Assembly: GCA_041574955.1 (NCBI GenBank)
Contig: JBFGNS010000179.1
Coordinates: forward strand, 1-7,921
Length of the DNA stretch: 7,921 nucleotides
DNA from: CALZJC01 sp041574955
Lineage (GTDB): Bacteria > Acidobacteriota > Thermoanaerobaculia > Multivoradales > JAHEKO01
Direction: 5' to 3'
The notes beneath the pieces are model-generated. The model worked only from the letters and a program-made list of their open reading frames with translations, was not told where the DNA came from and did no database searches. Each line of letters starts with the position of its first letter. Positions within the stretch are counted from its first letter, which is position 1. The position numbers were made by a program, and so were the translations under genes. Positions 1 to 5,088 of this stretch are shown here, one piece after another.

Positions 1-2093
1 CCGAACAGGCTGGGGTTGCTCACCGCCACATTGATCAGGGCGCCGCCGAAGAAAACGTTGGCCTGGGTGCCGGTGCCGCGCCAGTCGAACCACAGCCAGT
101 TGAAGCCTGCCAGCGGGATCGGGTAGTCGCGGGAGTCGTCGTAGAACATCCCGCCGAGCAGGAAACGCCGCTTGGGGTCGAGCTCCTCCTTGACCACGCG
201 CTCGCCGGCGGACTCGTCGTAGACCAGGTAGCGCAGCCCGCGCGTGGTGTCGCGCACCATGGTGTATTCGGAGTCGAGCGCCGCCTGGCGGCGCTGGTCG
301 AAGTCGGGTGGGTTGACCGCCACCTCGCTCAGCACGATCTCGCGCTCGACCACCGTCGCCGAGCTGAGCAGCGACCAGATCTGCTGGCCGACCAGCCTGA
401 GCGGCAGGAAGTAGCTGGTGGCGGCCCACGGCGCCACACGGCCGTCGGCGGTGACCGGCGAGAAGGTCACGGTCTCCTCGTTGGACACCACCTCGCCGGT
501 CAGCCCGAGCTGCACGGCGCGGGTCCTGACCCGCGCGTACAGCTCGCGGTCGACCCACAGCGTGCCCTGGTACAGGCTGCGGCCGGGCTCGGCCGCCACG
601 GTGGGGGCGAACTCCACCACCCAGCAGTCGCGGTCCTCCACCGTGGCGGTGCCGCGCAGGCTGTAGCGGTACTCCTTGCCGAAGCTGATCTCGACCGGCT
701 GCGCCGCCGCCTTGGCCGGCTGGATGAGCGGGATCTCGGGGATCGAGCGGTCGCGCCAGCGCACGCCGTTGACCAGCAGCTCCTGCCATACCCAGTCGAA
801 GCCTGCTCCCTGGTGGAAGAAGAACGGTCCCCTGAAGGTGGCCTCGAAGCTCTGGCCGCCGGTGCCGGCCTGGAACCTCAGGTGGGTGGTGTTGGTGGCG
901 GTGTAGCCGTCGACCCGCCGCCGCTGGGCGTCCTCGAACGCCTGCAGCCGGCGCAGGATCTCCTCCACCGGCATCTGCCGCTCGTCGCGCACCGTGAGCT
1001 CTTCCTCCACCCCCTCGAGACCCTGGATCTCGCCGGCGCCGGGCCGCTCGAGCGCCACCAGCACCACCGGTGCCGGCGCGGTGATCTCGACCGCGTAGTA
1101 GTCGTCGCCGCGCTCGGTGAGGAACTGGGGCACCGGCTCGCCGCTCGCCAGGTCGATCAGCTCGGGCAGTCTCAGGTTGCGGTCGGGCAGCACCAGGCGC
1201 AGGCTGGCGGCACCGGCCGGGGCGCGCGCCACCACCCGCAGGCCGAGGTCCTCGCCGCGCACGAAGCTCCATGCCTCGGCGGCGCCTTCGGGCGCCGAGT
1301 AGGGATCGAGCGAGCGGTCGCCCGAGAACTCGCGCGCCAGGACCGCCAGCGCCGCCAGCCGGTCGGCGGTCGGCGCGAGGCCGCGAAACAGGGTCGTCTC
1401 GGCGCCCGCCGCGGCGGCGGCCGCCGCTACCGCCAGCAGCTCACCGGGATGGCCGGCCGGCGCCGCCAGCTCCAGCACCACGGCGATGCCGGGGTCGAGC
1501 TGCTGCAGCCGGGCGGCCGCCTCGGCCGCGGCGGCGGGTTCCTCGACCGCCAGTGCCACGCCGTCGAGGTAGGCGGCGATGTCGCGCGCGAACAGCTCGT
1601 CGAGGTACGCGGCATCGGCCGGCAGCGGTGCCGAGACCACCTCGACCTCGGGCGCTACCCCGACCACCGCCACCGAGGCCCGCTTGACCAGGAAGGCGTA
1701 CTCGTCCGGCGCCGGCCGCTCGCCGGCGGCCGGCCACAGCAGCTGGACCCGCTCTCCCGGCCGGGCGTCGCCGGTCAGCGCCGCCAGCCGCCCCAGCTCC
1801 TGCTCGAGCGCCGGCAGGTTGTCGACCAGCGGCGGCGGCGTGGCGAAGGCGAACGCCAGCCACGGCGTGCCGCCGGCGGCGCGCACCGCGGCGGCGGCCT
1901 CGCCGCCGGCTTCGGCCGGCCGCCAGCGCACCCACAGAACCGACTCCTCGGCGAGCGGCGGTCCGCCGGCCAGCGCGGCGGCGGCGGCCGCCGGGTCGGT
2001 GGTGTCGAAGCCGGCGCACGGCGAGCAGGGCGGCCCGGCGATGGCGGGGGCGGCGACGAGGGCGAGCAGCAGCGCGGCGAGCAGGCGTCTCAT
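1..2093 (-). CDS. Large exported multidomain protein, C-terminus off the left edge
   Basis: An uninterrupted frame reads from ATG (complement of 2091-2093) through 697 codons to the window edge with no stop. Residues 1-19 look like a Sec signal peptide: MRR, then a Leu/Ala-rich core, then a PAIA/G cleavage site. The mature N-terminus carries a C-x2-C pair (C23, C26). C23 is not in a lipobox. Residues about 50-260 alternate short hydrophobic strands and Ala-rich helices, as in a degenerate TIM barrel (for example YLDGVALAVEEP at 175-186). Residues 280-350 resemble the beta-sandwich that follows glycosidase barrels. Residues about 380-590 resemble LolA-type or outer-membrane lipoprotein-sorting beta domains (YRYSLRGTATVEDRDCWVVE, then LWVDRELYARVR). 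From about 640, alternating aromatic/hydrophobic strands (FNWLWFDWRGTG, ANVFFGGALINVAV) look like the start of an outer-membrane barrel. I do not recognise the family as a whole; domain labels rest on pattern resemblance. No Shine-Dalgarno is visible before the ATG, so a very short leader is possible. Confidence 0.85.
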   Translation of the reverse strand, partial: MRRLLAALLLALVAAPAIAGPPCSPCAGFDTTDPAAAAAALAGGPPLAEESVLWVRWRPAEAGGEAAAAVRAAGGTPWLAFAFATPPPLVDNLPALEQELGRLAALTGDARPGERVQLLWPAAGERPAPDEYAFLVKRASVAVVGVAPEVEVVSAPLPADAAYLDELFARDIAAYLDGVALAVEEPAAAAEAAARLQQLDPGIAVVLELAAPAGHPGELLAVAAAAAAAGAETTLFRGLAPTADRLAALAVLAREFSGDRSLDPYSAPEGAAEAWSFVRGEDLGLRVVARAPAGAASLRLVLPDRNLRLPELIDLASGEPVPQFLTERGDDYYAVEITAPAPVVLVALERPGAGEIQGLEGVEEELTVRDERQMPVEEILRRLQAFEDAQRRRVDGYTATNTTHLRFQAGTGGQSFEATFRGPFFFHQGAGFDWVWQELLVNGVRWRDRSIPEIPLIQPAKAAAQPVEISFGKEYRYSLRGTATVEDRDCWVVEFAPTVAAEPGRSLYQGTLWVDRELYARVRTRAVQLGLTGEVVSNEETVTFSPVTADGRVAPWAATSYFLPLRLVGQQIWSLLSSATVVEREIVLSEVAVNPPDFDQRRQAALDSEYTMVRDTTRGLRYLVYDESAGERVVKEELDPKRRFLLGGMFYDDSRDYPIPLAGFNWLWFDWRGTGTQANVFFGGALINVAVSNPSLF

Positions 2094-2150
2094 AGAACGC
2101 GAACCATAGCGGAAAACCGGCCGCGGAGTCGGCAGCCGGCGGAGGGAGAT

Positions 2151-2178
2151 GCGGGGCGGCGCCGCGGCGCCGCCCCGC
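2151..2178. repeat. 28-base perfect GC-only palindrome
   Basis: GCGGGGCGGCGCC is followed by GC and then by its exact reverse complement GGCGCCGCCCCGC, so the whole 28 bases are self-complementary. The symmetry ends exactly here, since the flanking A/T on the left and G/G on the right do not pair. It lies 58 bases upstream of the exported-protein ATG and well upstream of the GYD gene. It could be a dimeric repressor operator, a cruciform, or a strong hairpin in a leader RNA. No T-tract follows on either strand, so an ordinary intrinsic terminator is unlikely. Its function is inferred only from its placement. Confidence 0.75.
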
Positions 2179-2179
2179 G

Positions 2180-2201
2180 GGCTCCGACCGACGCCGGAGC
2201 C
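2180..2201. repeat. Inverted repeat, 7-bp arms
   Basis: GGCTCCG at 2180-2186 pairs with CGGAGCC at 2195-2201 around an 8-base loop. It begins one base after the 28-base palindrome, so the two could form a tandem double hairpin. Only TT follows the second arm on the plus strand. It may be part of a leader structure or a weak terminator, and chance is a real possibility at this GC content. Confidence 0.4.
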
Positions 2202-2245
2202 TTGAACGCGGCCGTCAGGCGCGGGCTGGGGCGCGGGGAGGAGCG

Positions 2246-2267
2246 CCACCGACAGCGAGATCGGTGG
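2246..2267. repeat. Inverted repeat, 7-bp arms
   Basis: CCACCGA at 2246-2252 pairs with TCGGTGG at 2261-2267 around the 8-base loop CAGCGAGA. Arm and loop sizes equal those of the repeat at 2180-2201, although the arm sequences differ. It lies in the same divergent intergenic region. No function can be assigned. Confidence 0.35.
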
Positions 2268-2406
2268 GCTCGAACCCGGGCAGCAGACGCAGCCAGAGGA
2301 GGCCGAGGGCGATGAAACCGGACCGCCTGGGTGGGACGCCGTCGGTCGCGGGGCGCTGGTTGCGGGTCCGGGTCATCGTTAGAGTAGAGTGATTCAGGCG
2401 CCGGTC

Positions 2407-2430
2407 TGATATAGCCGACGGCGGAAGGAG
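2407..2430 (+). promoter_or_regulatory. Candidate extended -10 promoter and Shine-Dalgarno for the GYD gene
   Basis: TGATATAGC at 2407-2415 fits an extended -10 element (TGn followed by TATA-like bases) in one of the few AT-richer spots of the window. I see no good -35 at 16-18 bases upstream, which extended -10 promoters can tolerate. The leader would then be only about 15 bases, and it holds the strong Shine-Dalgarno AAGGAG at 2425-2430, six bases before the ATG. The ribosome binding site is convincing; the promoter is a guess. Confidence 0.35.
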
Positions 2431-2436
2431 AGCGAG

Positions 2437-2727
2437 ATGCCGCGTTTCGTGACGCTGCTCAAATTCACCCGCCAGGGCATCGCTGCCTACTGGGACACCA
2501 CCGCGCGGGCGCTGGCGATGCGGCGCAGGGCGGAGTCGATGGGCGTCCAGGTGTGCGACCAGTACTGGACGCTGGGCGATCATGACGGTCTGTTGATCCT
2601 CGACGGCGAGGAGCGCGCGGTGATGTCGCTGCTGTTCTGGCTCGGCAGCCAGGGCAGCGTGCGCACCACCACGCTGCGCGCCTTCAGCCAGGCCGAGATC
2701 GAAGAGGTCCTCAAGGAGGCCCAATGA
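2437..2727 (+). CDS. GYD-domain protein
   Basis: This 96-residue soluble protein matches the small GYD family along its whole length. It has the opening strand PRFVTLLKFTRQG (residues 2-14), the central YWTLGDHDGLLIL (43-55) and the near-invariant end SVRTTTLRAF (74-83). The family has a ferredoxin-like alpha/beta fold and no established biochemical function. The motif that names the family usually has G-x-Y-D; here it reads G-D-H-D, with His in place of Tyr. The start is supported by AAGGAG six bases upstream. There is no signal peptide or membrane segment. The next gene starts 88 bases downstream on the same strand, so the two could be co-transcribed, though the gap is wider than in a tight operon. 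Confidence 0.88.
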   Translation: MPRFVTLLKFTRQGIAAYWDTTARALAMRRRAESMGVQVCDQYWTLGDHDGLLILDGEERAVMSLLFWLGSQGSVRTTTLRAFSQAEIEEVLKEAQ

Positions 2728-2815
2728 CGGCGCCCAAGGACGGCGGGCCCGCGAAAGCGAGCCGCGCTAGAAGAGAGTCGGTGACAGGAGCCGCGCTCGC
2801 CCGGACGTTGGCCGC

Positions 2816-3571
2816 GTGATCGAGTCCCGCGACGAAGGGCCGGTGCGGGTCCTCGAGCTGCGCCACGGCAAGGCCAACGCGCTCGATCTCGAGCTGTTCG
2901 GGGCGCTGATGGAGGCGCTCGAGGAGGCGCGGGCCGCTGCCGGCTGCCGCGCGCTGGTGCTGACCGCCACCGGCGGCATCTTCTCGGCGGGCGTCGACCT
3001 CAAGCGGGTGCTGGCCGAAGGGCCGGAGTACCTCGCCGCCTTCGTGCCGCGCATCGGCGAGGGGCTGGCGCGCCTGTTCTCTCACCCGCAGCCGGTGGTG
3101 GCGGCGGTCAACGGCCACGCGGTGGCGGGCGGCTGCATCCTGGCCTGTGCCTGCGATCGGCGCATCACGGCCGACGGCGGGGCGCGCATCGGCGTGCCCG
3201 AGCTGGCGGTGGGCGTGCCCTACCCGAGCGCCGCGCTCGAGATCCTGCGCTTCACGGTGGGCGACCGGGCGCTGCAGGAGGTGGTGCTGACCGCCGGCAC
3301 CAGCGAGGTGCGGGAGGCGCGGCGTCTCGGCCTGGTGGACGAGGTGGTGCCGGCCGGCGAGCTGCGGACGCGGGCGGTGGCGGTGGCCGCCCAGATGGCG
3401 GCGGTGGCGCCCGACACCTTCGCCCTCACCAAGCGACAGATTCGCCAGCCGCTGCTCGACAGGCTGCGTGCGCCGGCCGCCGCCGAGGCCGACCGCGAGG
3501 TCGAGCGCCTGTGGCTGCGGGACGACACCCGCGAGGCCATCCGCAGCTACGTCGAGCGCACGCTGGCCTGA
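2816..3571 (+). CDS. Enoyl-CoA hydratase/isomerase family protein (crotonase fold)
   Basis: At 251 residues this is normal length for a single-domain crotonase. It shows HGKANALDLEL (17-27), the first oxyanion-hole loop FSAGVDL (56-62) and the second GHAVAGGC (100-107). The glycine of the oxyanion hole would be G105. In classical enoyl-CoA hydratase two glutamates activate water. Here the first is replaced by Ile108 (GGCILACACD), while the second is kept as E129 (GVPELAVGV). One retained glutamate is the arrangement of mitochondrial-type delta3,delta2-enoyl-CoA isomerase. The C-terminal end (VERLWLRDDTREAIRSYVER) also resembles that group. An isomerase acting on unsaturated acyl-CoA is therefore more likely than a hydratase; substrate chain length cannot be told. 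The start is GTG. No other in-frame start lies between it and the stop at 2768. No good Shine-Dalgarno is visible; an AGGAG at 2786-2790 is too far away. Confidence 0.88.
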   Translation: MIESRDEGPVRVLELRHGKANALDLELFGALMEALEEARAAAGCRALVLTATGGIFSAGVDLKRVLAEGPEYLAAFVPRIGEGLARLFSHPQPVVAAVNGHAVAGGCILACACDRRITADGGARIGVPELAVGVPYPSAALEILRFTVGDRALQEVVLTAGTSEVREARRLGLVDEVVPAGELRTRAVAVAAQMAAVAPDTFALTKRQIRQPLLDRLRAPAAAEADREVERLWLRDDTREAIRSYVERTLA

Positions 3572-3619
3572 ACCTCTCGAGCCCGGATCGCGGCGGCGAG
3601 GATCACCGGCGCGCGGTGC

Positions 3620-3636
3620 CGCCGCGGGTCGCGGCG
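3620..3636. terminator. Possible convergent hairpin between crotonase and anti-sigma genes
   Basis: CGCCGCG at 3620-3626 pairs with CGCGGCG at 3630-3636 around the loop GGT, inside the 68-base gap where the two genes converge. A compact GC stem here could end or slow transcription from both sides. No T-tract follows on either strand, so it is not a classical intrinsic terminator, and such stems arise easily by chance in this base composition. Confidence 0.3.
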
Positions 3637-3639
3637 CCG

Positions 3640-4383
3640 TCAGACGGAGGCGACGAGCACGATGCGCTCGCGGTCGGAGACCACCACGCCGCCCGGCCGC
3701 TCGACGGTGACGGCAAACAGCTTGGGCTCGCGCACCGCGACCTTGGCGTCGATCGGGATCTCGACCTCGTCGGCGCCGGCCGGCACGTCGAACACCCCGC
3801 CGTCGACCGGGTAGCGCTCGTCGCGGGTGGCGTCGAAGATCCACAGCTGGTACTGCTCGACGGCCGGATTGTTGGCCGCCAGGCCGCGGATGCGCATCAC
3901 GCCGCCCTGGCGCGAGCCGCTCCACACCACCTCGCCGCCGGCCGCCACCGCCGCCGGGTCTTCGGTGGGCTGCCACGGCACGATCAGACGGTCGGCGGGC
4001 GGCTCGGCGGGCGACTCCGGGGCCGGCGCGGAGGCCACCGGCGGCTCGCCGGCGGAGGGCGCCGGCGCCAGCCGCGGCCACCAGCCCACCACCGCCAACG
4101 CCAGGCAGGCGGCAGCCGCCAGCCAGGCCGCGATCGGGGTGCGCGCAGCCGCCGGCCCCAGCGTCAGCTCGCCGGCGCGAAGGAGGCGTCGCCGGAGGTG
4201 CGGCGGAAGCGCCAGCGGCGGATCGGCCAATGCCAGGTGCACGGCCGCTGCGGCGCGCTCCATGCCGCCATCGGCGAGCTCGGGCTGCTCGGCCAGCAGA
4301 CGGTCGAGCTCGCCCTGCCGGTCGCCGTCGAGGCCCTCGGTGGCCGCCAGGGCGAGCAGCTCGAGGGCGCGCTCCCGGCTCAT
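3640..4383 (-). CDS. RskA-like anti-sigma factor, membrane protein
   Basis: This 247-residue protein has three visible parts. Residues 1-75 form a charged, helical cytoplasmic domain (MSRERALELLALAATEGLDG...) that would hold the sigma factor. Residues about 83-103 are a single membrane segment (TPIAAWLAAAACLALAVVGW). A Pro/Ala-rich linker (104-131) leads to an external beta domain (about 150-247) with EQYQLWIFDA, GGVFDVPAGADEVEIPI and KLFAVTVERPGG, typical of the anti-sigma-K factor RskA C-terminal domain. The zinc-binding H-x3-C-x2-C motif of ZAS anti-sigma factors is absent; the only Cys (C93) is in the membrane segment. The start ATG overlaps the sigma stop as ATGA, with a G-run before it as a ribosome site. 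The frame stays open upstream through the sigma gene, but that extension is out of frame with the sigma coding sequence and is not real. It likely keeps the sigma factor inactive until cleaved or released by an envelope signal. Confidence 0.88.
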   Translation of the reverse strand: MSRERALELLALAATEGLDGDRQGELDRLLAEQPELADGGMERAAAAVHLALADPPLALPPHLRRRLLRAGELTLGPAAARTPIAAWLAAAACLALAVVGWWPRLAPAPSAGEPPVASAPAPESPAEPPADRLIVPWQPTEDPAAVAAGGEVVWSGSRQGGVMRIRGLAANNPAVEQYQLWIFDATRDERYPVDGGVFDVPAGADEVEIPIDAKVAVREPKLFAVTVERPGGVVVSDRERIVLVASV

Positions 4384-4919
4384 CCGCGACCCCCCGCGGC
4401 GCTCTCGGCGATCTGCTCGCGGACCTTGTTGAGCCCGCGCCAGATATGCGATTTGACCGTGCCGATGGCCAGGCCGGTAGCCTCGGCGATCTCGCTGTGG
4501 CTCATGCCGAGCACCACCGACATCTGGATGACCTTGCGCTGGTCGGGGTTGAGGATCTTCAAGGCGCGCACCGCCAGCGCCGCCTCGGCACTCTGCTCGA
4601 TGGTCTCGTGCCGGTCGTCGGAGGGCTCGACGGTCAGCTCGGGGAGGCCGCGCAGCTGCGGCCGGCGCCCGGCCTTGCGCAGCCGATCGACCAGCCGGCG
4701 GCGGGCGATGGTGGCGACGAACGTCTTCTCGGAAGCGAGGCTGGGGTCGAACCGCCCGGCGCTCTTCCACAGGTCGATGAAGATGTCCTGCACCGCGTCC
4801 TCGGCGTCGCGTGGCGCCATCCGCCGGGCGAGGCTCCACACCAGCCCGCCGTACAGGTCGATGCACTCGGCGACCGCGCTCGAGTCGCCGGCGGCGATCC
4901 GCTCGAGAACGTCGCTCAC
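4380..4919 (-). CDS. ECF-type RNA polymerase sigma factor, SigK-like
   Basis: With the chosen start it is 179 residues, the usual ECF size. Region sigma2 covers about 15-86: DAEDAVQDIFIDLWKS (39-54) for core binding and EKTFVATIARRRLVDRLRK (64-82) for -10 recognition. Region sigma4 covers about 120-170: LNPDQRKVIQMSVVLGMSHS, then EIAEATGLAIGTVKSHIWRG with the helix-turn-helix that reads the -35. I chose the GTG at 4917-4919 because GGGGAG lies seven bases upstream and the protein then begins at the usual distance before sigma2. The frame runs back to an ATG at 5048, but those 43 residues look like read-through of untranslated DNA. The gene overlaps the RskA-like gene by four bases (ATGA), marking it as that protein's partner. 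The two disulfide-forming cysteines reported in mycobacterial SigK are not evident; the only Cys is C19. Target promoters are unknown. Confidence 0.9.
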   Translation of the reverse strand: MSDVLERIAAGDSSAVAECIDLYGGLVWSLARRMAPRDAEDAVQDIFIDLWKSAGRFDPSLASEKTFVATIARRRLVDRLRKAGRRPQLRGLPELTVEPSDDRHETIEQSAEAALAVRALKILNPDQRKVIQMSVVLGMSHSEIAEATGLAIGTVKSHIWRGLNKVREQIAESAAGGRG

Positions 4920-5044
4920 CGGCAGTCTCCCCGTCGCGGCACGCAGCCGAGTGTAGTCGAGCAGGCCGACCGCGGCCAGGCCGCGACGCGGCGACCAGGC
5001 GGAGCCGAAGGCCGGCTCGAGGGCGTGAACAGCGGGGAACGGGT

Positions 5045-5071
5045 GCATCGCGAGGGCCTGGCAGAGGTTCC
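5045..5071 (-). promoter_or_regulatory. Candidate ECF-type promoter upstream of the sigma gene
   Basis: On the minus strand GGAACC (complement of 5066-5071) is followed after 15 bases by CGATGC (complement of 5045-5050). The GGAAC core is the common -35 element of ECF sigma factors, many of which activate their own operon. The -10 part matches poorly. Transcription would begin near 5038, giving a leader of about 120 bases before the GTG. This would also rule out the ATG at 5048 as start. The match is short, so this is only a candidate. Confidence 0.22.
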
Positions 5072-5088
5072 GTTGTGTGCGTTCGCTC

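Larger units (their letters stand above)
2094..2436. other. Divergent intergenic region, 343 bases
   Basis: This stretch separates the leftward exported-protein gene from the rightward GYD gene and should hold both promoters. It contains a 28-base perfect palindrome, two imperfectly spaced inverted repeats, and a relatively AT-rich patch at about 2373-2415 next to the GYD start. I found no convincing protein gene in it. It has no tRNA-like cloverleaf and no recognisable riboswitch. Confidence 0.7.

Noticed and set aside
2261..2281. tRNA T-arm-like string (GGGCTCGAACCCGGG)
   Set aside because: The five bases before the seven-base loop do not pair with those after it in T-arm geometry, and no acceptor or anticodon stem can be built around it.
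813..2315. Long plus-strand open frame of 500 codons opposite the exported-protein gene
   Set aside because: The translation is Arg/Gly/His-rich low complexity with no recognisable motif. The minus strand has a signal peptide and coherent domains. Long antisense frames are expected with G/C-rich third positions.
2215..2376. Possible 53-residue minus-strand ORF in the divergent region, with a hydrophobic stretch (FIALGLLWLRLLPG)
   Set aside because: It has no Shine-Dalgarno, and the frame continues upstream as an antisense shadow of the GYD gene. It has only one short hydrophobic patch. Conservation in relatives would be needed to revive it.
2360..2390. TTGCGG followed by two TAGAGT copies as a sigma70 promoter for the GYD gene
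   Set aside because: Spacers would be 14 or 19 bases, both poor, and each hexamer has only partial matches. The extended -10 at 2407-2415 is the better candidate.
2711..4081. Minus-strand open frame of 456 codons spanning the crotonase and part of the anti-sigma gene
   Set aside because: It crosses two recognised genes in the wrong frame, and its composition is Arg/Gly/His-rich without motifs.
3511..4956. Plus-strand open frame of 481 codons opposite the sigma and anti-sigma genes
   Set aside because: The opposite strand encodes clear sigma2/sigma4 and RskA domains with an ATGA overlap, and this frame shows no family resemblance.
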